A DNA stretch of 64,000 nucleotides from Pseudomonadota bacterium (GCA_018241225.1 JAFEEG010000018.1:46650-110649), one strand, 5' to 3'; positions 1 to 8,717 are shown, numbered from the stretch's first letter. Notes: a model not told the origin generated them from the letters alone. Made by a program: numbers and translations.

Positions 1-1
1 G

Positions 2-103
2 CTGTGGGTGCTCGTCGAGAAGTTCGCGCCGTTCGGCTTGTGGACGGCAAGGGTCGGCGGCGTAGCGCTGCTCGCGCTCGCCGGCTGGATGCTATTGGCC
101 TAG
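2..103 (+). CDS. DUF2182 integral membrane protein, C-terminal end (partial)
   Basis: Only the last 33 codons are in the window. They read as one hydrophobic transmembrane helix (LLALAGWMLLA) preceded by a VEKFAPFG-type segment, which is how DUF2182 predicted metal-binding membrane proteins end. The stop codon (101-103) overlaps the stop codon of the convergent DUF1326 gene. DUF2182 and DUF1326 genes are commonly neighbours, and that context is the main support. The cellular role of the family is not established. Confidence 0.6.
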   Translation: MWVLVEKFAPFGLWTARVGGVALLALAGWMLLA

Positions 104-720
104 CCGGTCCACGAGAACGGCGCGTACTGGGCGTTATTGCGCCCGCTTGCGTCGCTCCAGCTGAGACCGAGCGCGGTTACCTGGCTGTTCGCCGCGCGAG
201 CAAGGCTGAACGTGTCAGCCGCCGGATGGCCGGTGTTCGAAAGCTGCAGCGGTCCACGGGTGGGATCGAGCCCGAACGCCCCTTGGCCCTCGATGTGGAT
301 CTTGTCCTTCGCGTTGACCGACCACGAAACGCCGTCGCGCTTAAATTCGATCGGCGCAGTCTCGACGCCGAGGAACTTGCTGACCAATCCTCCGACCGCA
401 GCCATCGGTCCGCCCGCGCTCCCGCTCGCAATGCCGGTAATCGCCTCGCGCTGCTCGTGCGTGGCGCGCTCATCGACCACGAGCCCGACCGACCAGTTGC
501 CCTTGGCCATCTCCTCAGGCGTGTGAGCAAGTACTACGAAGCCGAGGCCATCGAGCGGCACGTCGCCGAAACGGCCGCGCTCGATCCGGAAGCCCATCGC
601 GAACGTGCACCAACCCTTCGATGGCTTCGACATCATCTGCCCGGGGACACAGGGACATACGTAGTCGCAGCTGCAGTTCTCGTAGTATTGACCCTCGACC
701 TGCCATTTGGACGCCGTCAT
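100..720 (-). CDS. DUF1326 domain-containing protein
   Basis: A 206-residue soluble protein. The N-terminus carries the family signature: W-x-V-x-G-x-Y-x-E-N-C near residue 16, followed by C-x-C-x-C-x-P-C (residues 18-24), a cysteine cluster that suggests metal binding. The rest is a beta-rich domain full length for DUF1326. ATG at 718-720 is preceded by GGAGG on the minus strand at about 7 nt. It converges on the DUF2182 gene with overlapping stop codons. The family is often linked to metal handling by its cysteines and its partner, but no reaction is known. Confidence 0.85.
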   Translation of the reverse strand: MTASKWQVEGQYYENCSCDYVCPCVPGQMMSKPSKGWCTFAMGFRIERGRFGDVPLDGLGFVVLAHTPEEMAKGNWSVGLVVDERATHEQREAITGIASGSAGGPMAAVGGLVSKFLGVETAPIEFKRDGVSWSVNAKDKIHIEGQGAFGLDPTRGPLQLSNTGHPAADTFSLARAANSQVTALGLSWSDASGRNNAQYAPFSWTG

Positions 721-804
721 TTGTGCACCTCCGTCGCTTGACTAGAGGCCGCCGATTTTAGGCGTCCGGCGCTCAATTCGCCACCAGGGAGGGGGCGCAG
801 CGTC

Positions 805-1635
805 GTGCCTCGCCGCGGTCGCCCGGGCAGGCGGCGGGGAGGCCGAATTCGCCACCGGGCCGCGGCCAGGACATCGTGCGGGATCGAAAATCACTTTAAT
901 GAAGGTCGGCAGTCCTATTTTCTGAAGCTGAAAATAGAGCACGACGAAAAGGTCGCAAGCCAGCTTTCCTTTTTGCAGCATCTGAAAACATACGGTCGCC
1001 AGCCAACGACAATCGATCCCAAGGGTTTAGTGCAAAAAATGCTAGATCGCATGGTGTACGGTCATCGTGACTGCTTGGCAGTTTTGGACGCAATACAAGG
1101 CCGCCATGATGCTATTGACGGGGAGGAGTTGATATTTCAGAAAAGAGCAAACAGAGCTCACAAGAAAATCATTGGATGTGGACGCCTATTCGTGCTTTGC
1201 TTATTCAAGCTTGTTGCGAGAAGATCAAAAAGTCTCTCCGAGCACGAAGATCAGCACCCAGGATCCGCTACGGCGGGCAAGCTTCTGCTGCGCTCAAGCC
1301 TAGACATCCCCCCTGAAGCTCAGCGGCGAGTTGATACGACGGAATCGGAGATTCGTGACTTTGAAGTGAGACTTCACGAGGCGGAGTGGTTGCTTTATGG
1401 CTTCGAGCAACGCGTGGAAGGCCTCCGGGATGTGAGAGGCATACTGCGCGCCCTCGAGGAAATGAATTCGCTTGTCGTGATCGCTCGGCCAGATTCCGGA
1501 AAGTTCACCTACGAGTATTGGTCTCGAACTCCGAAGGAGCCACCTCCTTGGAGTAGTTCCGTGAGGGAATCCAGACATGCGAAACGAGTCCAAGCTGCCG
1601 CGGAAGCTCTAGCGGAGGACCTCCGCAAGATCTGA
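805..1635 (+). CDS. Hypothetical protein
   Basis: Open frame of 276 codons, starting GTG after a purine-rich AGGGAGGGGG stretch (787-796). Composition is distinctly more AT-rich than the flanking genome from about 890 onward. Residues 1-25 are Arg-rich and may be untranslated; the next in-frame ATG is at 1039. One short hydrophobic segment lies near residue 125, followed by charged helical sequence (residues 165-220). I do not recognise a family. It sits directly upstream of the repeat field at 1667-2010, so it could be cargo of a mobile element. Confidence 0.4.
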   Translation: MPRRGRPGRRRGGRIRHRAAARTSCGIENHFNEGRQSYFLKLKIEHDEKVASQLSFLQHLKTYGRQPTTIDPKGLVQKMLDRMVYGHRDCLAVLDAIQGRHDAIDGEELIFQKRANRAHKKIIGCGRLFVLCLFKLVARRSKSLSEHEDQHPGSATAGKLLLRSSLDIPPEAQRRVDTTESEIRDFEVRLHEAEWLLYGFEQRVEGLRDVRGILRALEEMNSLVVIARPDSGKFTYEYWSRTPKEPPPWSSSVRESRHAKRVQAAAEALAEDLRKI

Positions 1636-1666
1636 GTACGTGGAAGGTCGTACAAGGAAACGGATC

Positions 1667-1826
1667 TGTGAACGGTATTTTGGGATTTCGGCGATGCGGA
1701 TATGTGCGACCGCAACTGTGAACGAATTACTGGCTGGCGGCATGTGAACAAAATTTTGTCACGCGGAACCAGACTTCTCGGTAAATCAACGACTTACGCT
1801 GTCGCTCTTGTGAACGAAATTTTGTC
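1667..1826 (+). repeat. Four degenerate TGTGAACgAAATTTTGTC repeats
   Basis: Copies begin at 1667, 1717, 1743 and 1809. The copies at 1743 and 1809 are nearly identical (TGTGAAC[A/G]AAATTTTGTC); the first two are degenerate but keep TGTGAAC. The motif is itself close to palindromic. Multiple irregularly spaced 18-20 bp sites ending in TTTGTC are how TnsB/TniA-type DDE transposases mark transposon ends. No such transposase is in the window, so the link is by resemblance only. Confidence 0.55.
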
Positions 1827-1836
1827 GCCACGAGGG

Positions 1837-2010
1837 TGTCGGCCCAAACTCGGCCGACAGACTCGCGGCCAAGATACCTCCCTGACAAAACCAACATATG
1901 TCGTTGACAAACCAAAAGAGTCCATTGACTAGCCGCGACTTCCGCAATGCCATGCGCTTTCGCGGCTGACCAACATAGTTCGTTGACGAGTCGTTTTCGC
2001 GGTTGATCAA
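1837..2010 (+). repeat. Stem-loop followed by tandem TTGAC-type repeats with about 20 bp period
   Basis: A perfect 8-bp stem (TGTCGGCC 1837-1844 / GGCCGACA 1852-1859, 7-nt loop) is followed by TGAC cores at 1883, 1905, 1926, 1967 and 1984 and a TGATC at 2004. Spacings are 22, 21, 41 (two periods), 17 and 20 bp, close to two helical turns each. Several copies continue as TGACAAAACC or TTGACAAACC, the reverse orientation of the TTTTGTC sites just upstream. Read together with 1667-1826, this could be a back-to-back transposon right end and left end, or a decayed insertion. Confidence 0.5.
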
Positions 2011-2157
2011 GTCGGCCTAGTCACGCCAGGTCGAGAGTCTCTGCTCTCCCCAATACGGATCGGAAATCAGCGCACGGGTAAGCCTAGTTCAAGCCGGCGC
2101 ATCAAACGCAAAGATCTGCTCGGGCGCAAGCGCCGCATCGAACCTTTGGTGACTTGA

Positions 2158-2412
2158 ATGGCGGCCGGTGGCACTCAGCCGAGACGCCAGGCGGGAGGCC
2201 ATTCTGCTTTGAACGTGTATCGAATCTCCGGCAACGCGTATCGCAAGACGGGTGCGGATGCACCCACGCCAACCGCGTCCAGCCCGGCCCCCAACGCTTC
2301 GACGAGATCAACAACACAAAAGCTTCAGGAGCTTAGAGACCTCAAAGATAAGAATCTGATTTCGGCGGACGAGTACGAAAGAATGCGAAAGCAAATCCTC
2401 TCCTCTTACTGA
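2158..2412 (+). CDS. SHOCT-domain protein (probable remnant)
   Basis: 84 codons from ATG. The last 30 residues (LQELRDLKDKNLISADEYER, then MRKQIL) are a typical SHOCT short C-terminal domain, an amphipathic two-helix motif usually found at the ends of larger or secreted proteins. The first 50 residues are low-complexity and match nothing I recognise. The domain may therefore be the surviving 3' end of a longer gene cut at the repeat field upstream. Confidence 0.5.
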   Translation: MAAGGTQPRRQAGGHSALNVYRISGNAYRKTGADAPTPTASSPAPNASTRSTTQKLQELRDLKDKNLISADEYERMRKQILSSY

Positions 2413-2769
2413 ACAGTCATGAAGTCAGGCCCGGCAGTAAATCCAACTGCCGCGCGAAGGAAGAATCGGGACCGGGCTCGGGCATTGGCCTGCGTGCGAG
2501 GGCAGCCAGAGGTGCACGCAGGTCGGGGCACATAGGGCTGCATGTTCGCCATCATTGCGCGCACCCTTGCAGCACCTCTGCCTGTTGATGCAGGACGCAT
2601 GCGGTCAATTCGTGCAGCACGGCCTCGCGCGTGGTCTTTTGGCGATTTCACGGAGCAGCCAAGGCTGGTACGCGCCCTGAGGCCCGAAGGCGCCACCGTG
2701 AAATAGTGCACGGAGTACTTTGCTCAACTACTAGCGTGTACGACCCAAAAGGTCGGTAAAATCCATGCC
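2413..2769. other. Stretch without a recognisable gene
   Basis: About 360 bp between the SHOCT remnant and the next gene. Open frames here are short and lack a convincing start or family resemblance. I see no RNA gene, terminator or repeat that I can support. Confidence 0.5.
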
Positions 2770-2880
2770 GTGGTGCAGCGATTACGCAGCACCCTCAACC
2801 CTTCAAGGACGTACACCCATGAACAAGAAATCCCCGGCGACCAGGCCCAAGTGACGGCCTCTCGCGACGACAAGGGGACC

Positions 2881-3222
2881 ATGCCAGGCGGCATGCGCAT
2901 CACACCCCCAGTCACTGACTACTACGCGCCAACGCCGCAGGACCTCCAAGTGCTCAAGGAGCATTTTGGTCTCACGGCCTACGAAATGGCGCGCCTGTTT
3001 GCCGTGCAACCCGAGCAATGGCGCAAGCACACGGGTGGTCAGTCACCGCGCGAGATCAGCGTGACCAGAGCGTTCTTCATGGCGGCATTCCAGGTGCTCA
3101 GCGATGAAGAGATAGAGCGCGTGGTGGCATACATGGCGAGCTTTGGCGCTCGCTGGAACATGGACGCCGAGCCGCCGCCGCGCCCCGAACCGCGTTACCG
3201 CCAGCGCAACGAAGCCTCTTGA
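2881..3222 (+). CDS. Hypothetical protein with helix-turn-helix-like segment
   Basis: 113 residues from ATG 2881, which follows AAGGGG closely. The same frame is open up to a GTG at 2770, so a longer 150-residue form is possible. Residues 20-70 (DLQVLKEHFGLTAYEMARLF and following) have the cadence of an XRE-like helix-turn-helix: helix, 'GLTAYEMA', then 'Q...R.HTGG'. A second, 12-codon frame starting at 2820 (MNKKSPATRPK, stop) overlaps, so an upstream frameshift cannot be excluded. Possibly a DNA-binding protein; no partner gene is evident. Confidence 0.5.
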   Translation: MPGGMRITPPVTDYYAPTPQDLQVLKEHFGLTAYEMARLFAVQPEQWRKHTGGQSPREISVTRAFFMAAFQVLSDEEIERVVAYMASFGARWNMDAEPPPRPEPRYRQRNEAS

Positions 3223-3387
3223 GGCTGAGCCCTGCGGAGGGGCACCGCGACAGACACCGACGTATGCACTGCAGGTGAGTGCATGCGTGGGCGACGTTGC
3301 CCAGCTGAACAATGCGCCAGACCTGTCCCCGTCACGCCTTCGACGGTTGGCAGGGCTCTTTGTTCATTCAAAGAGAGGAACGAAAGA

Positions 3388-3510
3388 ATGAACACTGTCT
3401 CAAGACCCGATCCTGGCAAGGACAAGGACTTCGAGATCAGTGGTATTCGCGTGGAAGTTGAAAGCGCCGACGCGACAAAGCTGACCTACCGACTCACTCG
3501 CGGCCGCTAG
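3388..3510 (+). CDS. Small protein of 40 residues
   Basis: ATG at 3388 is preceded by AGAGAGGAACGAAAG, a good ribosome site. The product (MNTVSRPDPGKDKDFEISGI, ending LTYRLTRGR) is acidic-then-basic, soluble, without signal peptide or membrane segment. The start signal, codon usage typical of the genome, and a clean stop support it as a real small gene. Function unknown. Confidence 0.5.
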   Translation: MNTVSRPDPGKDKDFEISGIRVEVESADATKLTYRLTRGR

Positions 3511-3636
3511 AGCGCACGGCGCTTGCAGTCCAGATAGGCGTTCGCAGGAATGCCTCGGTGAATCGCGCGAGTTGCATCGCATGCCTGTGCACATGGCATG
3601 CGGGGCGATCTTGCCCGGAGCCTTTGGAGAACTTTC

Positions 3637-3911
3637 GTGAAGAGGAATATTGTTTTGGCCGCTGCCCTGGTAGCGGGATGCTTTGCCGCCCAGGCACAGC
3701 AGCAAGCCCCCGATGCGACCACCCAGTCGCAGCAGTCCCCCGCGCCGATGTGGGGCAGCCCGCAGCAGCCTTGCGACAAGGCCACCGACACTGCCCGTCC
3801 CGATGCGCCTTGCATCGTGTCCGGTGCATCGCCGACCAAGGAATCTGAAGGTTCTCCGTCGCCAGCGACCCAGTTGCGCCAGCCCAGCGCCAACGCCAAG
3901 ACGGGAGGTGG

Positions 3912-3918
<7 letters not shown>
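3637..3918 (+). CDS. Small secreted Gln/Pro/Ser-rich protein
   Basis: GTG start at 3637, with TTTGGAGA upstream, gives a 93-residue protein. Residues 2-20 form a signal peptide (KRNIVLAAALVAGCFAAQAQ, cleavage after AQA). The mature part is rich in Gln, Pro, Ser and Thr, with two cysteines (C...PC) that could form a disulfide. Its stop overlaps the start of the next lipoprotein gene (3912-3918), so the two are probably co-transcribed. No family recognised. Confidence 0.6.
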
Positions 3919-4778
<860 letters not shown>

Positions 4779-4853
4779 TCGCTGCCTTCCAGGCGCAGTG
4801 ACCTGCAGGTTACTGCGCTCGGTCTCCTAAATACATTCCCAAAGGATTCGAAC

Positions 4854-4949
4854 ATGAAAAGGCTTCTTGCCCTGATGGCACTCGTTGCGCTTGTGGGATG
4901 CGCAACCAAAGAGGGCGTAGTGAAGGCGGCCTCGTGGCCGAGCCGCTGA
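4854..4949 (+). pseudogene. Truncated small lipoprotein
   Basis: ATG at 4854 follows AAAGGA. The first 18 residues (MKRLLALMALVALVGCAT) are a perfect lipoprotein signal with lipobox LVGC. After 'TKEGV' the frame runs into sequence that reads as recombinase in another frame (from about 4925) and stops at 4949. The likely history is an entericidin-like or other small lipoprotein gene cut by a recombination event. Confidence 0.5.
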
Positions 4950-5185
4950 GCACCGCGGCCGTGCGCGAGATCGTGAAGAGCCGCTGCGCGCTGGCGGGGG
5001 TGGATGGTGACTATTCGGCGCACTCGCTGCGCTCGGGCTTCGTCACCGAGGCGGGTAAAAGAAACATGCGGCTGGGAGACACCCTGGCGCTGACGGGGCA
5101 TCGGAGTGTGCCGACGGTGTTGGGATATTTTCGGGCCGAAGGCGCCCTCAGCTCGCCGGTGGCGCGGCTGATGGACGACGAGTAG
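4925..5185 (+). pseudogene. Tyrosine recombinase/integrase, C-terminal catalytic fragment
   Basis: The frame reads LSTAAVREIVKSRCALAGV..., then HSLRSGF (the catalytic H-x-x-R box), TGHRSVPTVLGYF (second catalytic His and the nucleophilic Tyr) and a short tail. This is the last ~85 residues of a phage/plasmid-type tyrosine recombinase. The N-terminal and core-binding domains are missing: upstream the sequence belongs to a lipoprotein gene. It marks a former integration or excision point. Confidence 0.75.
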
Positions 5186-5426
5186 GCGGGCCTTGTTTCG
5201 CAGGATGCGCGGGTCCGACGCGCCTGACCCGTCGCCCTTACCCGTCGCCCTTCCCTCCTTGCGTCTGGCCGGCTGCCTTGCAAAGCAAGCCCCAGTGAAC
5301 CGCGCGGCGCTTGCGCTGCACTACTTGCCAAGCAGGATCTTGGTCCCGCCAGCCAGCAACGGTTGGCGTCGGCAACCCGTTGCAATCCCAATGCCATCAC
5401 GCGGTGCCTTGGCATCATCAAGGCCC

Positions 5427-5687
5427 ATGTCTTCCGACAACGCCTTCGCCACCCCCGACATGTTGACGCCGGCGCTGAGCGCCGCAGCCCAGCGCGCGGG
5501 CCAGGCGCTGGCCAAGCTCGGTGAGGCCGAGCTGCTCGCAGTCCTGGGCATCGAGCTGCAGCGCCGCGGCCTGCAGGAATTGGGCGCGCTGCCCAAGCCG
5601 CGCGTGCGGCCCCGCAAGCGCGCGAAGGTCGAGCGCGAGCAGCTTCTGCTCCTCCTGCCCGTGCACGACGACATGGCAGACCGCTGA
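5427..5687 (+). CDS. Hypothetical helical protein
   Basis: 86 residues from ATG 5427. Ala/Leu-rich helical N-terminal two-thirds, a basic stretch (PRVRPRKRAKVERE) and a hydrophobic LLLLLPVHDD tail. No signal peptide. Codon use is typical of the genome. I do not recognise a family. Confidence 0.4.
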   Translation: MSSDNAFATPDMLTPALSAAAQRAGQALAKLGEAELLAVLGIELQRRGLQELGALPKPRVRPRKRAKVEREQLLLLLPVHDDMADR

Positions 5688-5759
5688 GACGAGCGGCGCG
5701 CGCCGACGGCCCACGACGCGTCAGGCCGCCCCAGCCGACGTTGAGGTGGCTCGGGCTTC

Positions 5760-6137
5760 ATGTTTTGCGCTGTCTATCGCCTGCGCGCTCAAGGGCACAA
5801 GCTGGAGCGCGAAGTCGTGCAGCGCCACCCGTCCCACGGGGACCTGGTCTTCCGGGAGCGACTTCACGATCCGCGGCCGGGCCGTAGCGTCATGATGGCC
5901 ATGCTGCTGGCCGCCGACGGTGAAAGCTATGTGATTCCCGTGCTCGACCGCGCCCGAGTCACGCAGATCCGCGGCAAGGGCGTGCTCATCACAGGAACCG
6001 AAGTTCAGCCGCGCGGGCGCAGCATGAAAAACATCCAGGCCGACCGCTACCGCCAGACCTGGTGGTGCGTGCCCCAGCCCGTGGCGGCTCGACGCGCCTC
6101 CGGCACCGAGCATGTCGGCCGCGACGAACAACCCTAG
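5760..6137 (+). CDS. Hypothetical protein
   Basis: 125 residues from ATG. Soluble, basic, with a central beta-like portion (VMMAMLLAADGESYVIPVLD). No motif I can name. It precedes a small membrane protein and a SRAP gene on the same strand; the region between recombinase and IS30 remnants looks like accessory DNA. Confidence 0.4.
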   Translation: MFCAVYRLRAQGHKLEREVVQRHPSHGDLVFRERLHDPRPGRSVMMAMLLAADGESYVIPVLDRARVTQIRGKGVLITGTEVQPRGRSMKNIQADRYRQTWWCVPQPVAARRASGTEHVGRDEQP

Positions 6138-6184
6138 CGGGCTATGGCATCCTTCGCGCACGAAAAAACATCGAGGAGTCAGGC

Positions 6185-6394
6185 ATGGCCAACTACAAGT
6201 TCGTCAACACGCTCAGCTTTGGACAGATCCTGGGGCAGGGTCTCATCTGGCTGGTGCTGATCCTGCTCACGTTCGGCCTGGCCACGCCATTCTTTGCCTA
6301 CTACTTCATCAAGCTGCTCATCAACACCACGGAGATGCATGAGATCGCGCCACCCCCGAAGTTGCGCTCAAGCTACCGCGAGCCCTCGTTGTGA
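6185..6394 (+). CDS. Small membrane protein
   Basis: 69 residues. ATG 6185 has GAGGAGT about 7 nt upstream. After a short N-terminal region (MANYKFVNTLSFGQILGQG) there is one long hydrophobic segment (residues 19-47, possibly two short helices separated by TFGLATP), then a polar tail. The pattern resembles small inner-membrane proteins of unknown function; I do not assign a family. Confidence 0.6.
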   Translation: MANYKFVNTLSFGQILGQGLIWLVLILLTFGLATPFFAYYFIKLLINTTEMHEIAPPPKLRSSYREPSL

Positions 6395-6477
6395 CCGCGA
6401 ACGCCTGCTTCGCGTGCACCCGGGCGGCACAGCCCCCAACGGCTGGCTTTGGCGGCTGACCTGCACTGCTGACCTCC

Positions 6478-7185
6478 CTGTGTTCGAACTACGAAGCCGT
6501 CTCGCGCGCCGATCGACTCCTGAGCTTCTTTGGCGTCGTGCGCGAGCGCGACGACCCCACCGCCACGGTGTTTCCGACGGGCCTCGCGCCCTTCATTCGC
6601 CTCGCCGAGGACGGCTCGGGCCACAGGCGCGTGCACGATGGCGCCTTCGGGCTCCTGCCCTACTTCGCCAAGGAGATAGCCTACGGGCGCAAGACCTACA
6701 ACGCGCGCACCGAGACGGTGGCGACGCTCCCCAGCTTCAAGGATGCATGGCGGCGCGGCCAGCGCTGCATCATCCCCGCTGAAAGCATCTTCGAGCCCAG
6801 CTACGAGACCGGCAAGGCGGAGCGCTGGCGCATCTATCAGCCGGGCGACATCCCGATGGGCATTGCCGGCATCTATACGAAGTGGCGCGACACCGAGAGC
6901 GGCGAGGAGCTGTACAGCTTCGCGATGCTCACCGTGAACGCAGACGGGCATCCGGTGATGCAGCGCTTTCACAAGGTCGAAGATGAGAAGCGCATGGTCG
7001 TGATCCTGGATCCGGCCGACTACGACACCTGGCTCACCTGCCCGATGGGCGAAGCGAAGAGGTTCTTTCGGCAGTGGATGGGGCCGTTGGACTCCTACCC
7101 TGCCCCGCTGCCGCCACGTGCGCCGAAGGCGTACAGCGGTCAAGTCATTGCGCCGCGGGCCGATCCCGAGCCTGGATTGTTCTGA
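6478..7185 (+). CDS. SOS response-associated peptidase (SRAP/YedK/HMCES family) with non-canonical start
   Basis: SRAP proteins crosslink to abasic sites in single-stranded DNA through Cys2, exposed when Met1 is removed. Here the codon before the Cys codon (6481) is CTG, not ATG; the frame is closed by a TGA at 6457 and has no ATG, GTG or TTG before GTG 6538. The other family features are intact: CSNYEA at the N-terminus, NARTET (the catalytic Asn loop), the C-x-I-P-A-E-S-I-F-E block, and the His in 'RFHKVEDEKRMVVIL'. Length (235 residues) is normal. It either starts at CTG or, if translated from GTG 6538, lacks Cys2 and should be inactive. Confidence 0.75.
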   Translation: MCSNYEAVSRADRLLSFFGVVRERDDPTATVFPTGLAPFIRLAEDGSGHRRVHDGAFGLLPYFAKEIAYGRKTYNARTETVATLPSFKDAWRRGQRCIIPAESIFEPSYETGKAERWRIYQPGDIPMGIAGIYTKWRDTESGEELYSFAMLTVNADGHPVMQRFHKVEDEKRMVVILDPADYDTWLTCPMGEAKRFFRQWMGPLDSYPAPLPPRAPKAYSGQVIAPRADPEPGLF

Positions 7186-7223
7186 CCGGCCAAGAGTCGA
7201 GCAGCCGGTCTCTGACGGCGGAT

Positions 7224-7634
7224 TCAACCGGTCGATGCAACACACTATGCCCCGCTTCGGCGGAAGGAGTGTTGCAGATGAAGCAGCGACCCCGGATCTA
7301 CTACTCGGAGGCCCAGAAGGCCCAAATGTGGGCGCGGTGGAAGGAAGGATGGACGATGCACCAGATCGCCCACCTGTTTGACCGAGGCCATTCGTCGATA
7401 CACCGAATCATCGCTGAGTCCAGTGGCATCCAGCCGCCGCTGCGACGTCGGTCGCACCTGGCGCTGACGCTCGTCGAGCGCGAAGAGATCTCGCGTGCAT
7501 TGGTGACAGGCCACTCGATTCGCTCGATCGCTGCGCGGATTGGCAGAGCGCCGTCGACGGTCAGTCGCGAGATCAAGCGCAACAACGCTGGAGCCCGCCG
7601 TAGGGACCGGCGATTGACGACCTTGCGTCTGTAG
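7224..7634 (+). mobile_element. IS30-family insertion sequence, 5' fragment
   Basis: Begins near GATTCAACCGGTCGATGCAA (7224-7243), which resembles IS30-family terminal inverted repeats, and continues into a transposase gene that is lost after about 100 codons. No matching right end is visible before mazE at 7809. It therefore looks like a deletion remnant. Confidence 0.6.
7278..7634 (+). pseudogene. IS30-family transposase, N-terminal fragment
   Basis: From ATG 7278 the product carries two helix-turn-helix blocks typical of IS30 transposases: residues 8-48 (WARWKEGWTMHQIAHLFDRG) and residues 68-100 (EREEISRALVTGHSIRSIAA, ending TVSREIKRN). After KRNNAG the sequence stops matching and ends within 20 residues. 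The DDE catalytic domain (roughly 200 more residues) is absent, so it cannot transpose; a leftover DNA-binding protein is conceivable. Confidence 0.8.
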
Positions 7635-7760
7635 GGCCGCCGACGTCGACATCCCACGCGGGGTCGCGCCGATCTCCACATCGGATCGACTTTACCGGAC
7701 TCCAATCGAATCCGAGGAAGCGCCAGGCCCATTCTGCGCACGGCTGCGAGCGACCCCAAC

Positions 7761-7794
7761 TTGACCCGTTTTCAACAATGTAATAACATTGTTG
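7761..7794 (+). promoter_or_regulatory. mazEF promoter overlapping a palindromic operator
   Basis: TTGACC (7761-7766) and TAACAT (7784-7789) form a -35/-10 pair with a 17-bp spacer. A perfect 9-bp inverted repeat, CAACAATGT (7773-7781) / ACATTGTTG (7786-7794) with 4-bp spacer, overlaps the spacer and the -10. This is the expected layout for autorepression by a MazE-type antitoxin. Confidence 0.65.
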
Positions 7795-7808
7795 ACACTG
7801 GAGTAACC

Positions 7809-8063
7809 ATGCAAGTCACTATTCGGACCATCGGCAACAGCAAGGGCGTCGTACTGCCCAAACCCCTTCTGGCACAAGCCGGCCTTGGCGAGGACCATAC
7901 CGCGCAAATGACAGTCGAAGACGGCGCCATCGTCCTTCGCAAAGCAGCCCTGCCACCGCGCGCAGGCTGGGCCGAGGCCGCGAAGGCCCTGGCAGCGAAA
8001 GGCGGAGACGAGCTGGTGATGGGCGAGTTTGGGAACGAGTCAGACTCGGAGCTGGCTTGGTGA
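7809..8063 (+). CDS. mazE: MazE/AbrB-type antitoxin
   Basis: 84 residues. The N-terminal 45 residues (QVTIRTIGNSKGVVLPKPLL) are a SpoVT-AbrB swapped-hairpin DNA-binding fold with the diagnostic GNSKGVVLPK turn. The acidic C-terminal tail (EFGNESDSELAW) would wrap the toxin. Stop codon overlaps the toxin start (GTGA at 8060-8063), so translation is coupled. A palindromic operator lies just upstream. Confidence 0.9.
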   Translation: MQVTIRTIGNSKGVVLPKPLLAQAGLGEDHTAQMTVEDGAIVLRKAALPPRAGWAEAAKALAAKGGDELVMGEFGNESDSELAW

Positions 8064-8377
8064 AACGCGGCGACATCTGGCTGGTGAATCTTGACCCCAC
8101 CGTAGGCAGCGAAATCAAGAAATCGCGCCCCTGCGTGGTGGTCTCGCCTTCTGAGTTGAACGACCATCTGCGCACGGTCATCGTGGCGCCGATGACCTCC
8201 AAAGGCTTTGCGGCCCCGTTTCGTGTCGCGATAACGCACGGCGGCACCAAAGGCTTGATCCTGCTGGATCAGGTCCGGACGGTAGACAAGGCGCGCCTGG
8301 CCAAGAGGTTAGGCGCGGTTTCCACGAAGACGCTGACGGCGGCCTTGAGCACACTGCAGGAGGTTTTCGCCGAGTAG
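8060..8377 (+). CDS. mazF: MazF/PemK-type endoribonuclease toxin
   Basis: 105 residues from GTG 8060 (a TTG at 8057 is also in frame). Family motifs are all present: KRGDIWLVNLDPTVGSEIKK (with the GD.W and P..G.E features of the RNA-binding loop), RPCVVVSP, and the T-S/A-R region around MTSK and LLDQVRTVD. Full length for MazF. Expected to cleave mRNA at short specific sequences when MazE is lost. Nothing suggests inactivation. Confidence 0.92.
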   Translation: MKRGDIWLVNLDPTVGSEIKKSRPCVVVSPSELNDHLRTVIVAPMTSKGFAAPFRVAITHGGTKGLILLDQVRTVDKARLAKRLGAVSTKTLTAALSTLQEVFAE

Positions 8378-8567
8378 GGGACAGAAGCGTAGCGCCTCCT
8401 TGTAGTCTGATCGAACGACTGCTGCTCTGGCGGCACCGCGGGCTAGCTGCCACCTGGAGGCCAGCAAGCCAAGCTTTGCCCACACCATTCCCGCACGCCA
8501 AAGTGGGCTCGATCAGCGGGAGGACCAGCGGCTCAAACTGCCATTGGGGCACCGCGATTCGGCGCGA

Positions 8568-8717
8568 GTGACCTACGTCAACGTGACGGACATACCCGAA
8601 CCTGCGCGAAGTGCGTTCCTGGAAAACATGCGCGGATCGGCGCGCCCCGCGGTGGGAGGGCGCCTGGATACTGTGTATTCGTGGGACTGGTTGGATTTCC
8701 TCGCGGGGCAGCGCTGA
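8568..8717 (+). pseudogene. Short coding-like fragment
   Basis: The frame from GTG 8568 reads VTYVNVTDIPEPARSAFLEN, then an acidic/aromatic end (TVYSWDWLDFLAGQR). The same frame is open upstream to 8406 without an ATG. Composition is protein-like but no start or ribosome site is visible and it matches no family I know. Probably the 3' end of a lost gene. Confidence 0.3.
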
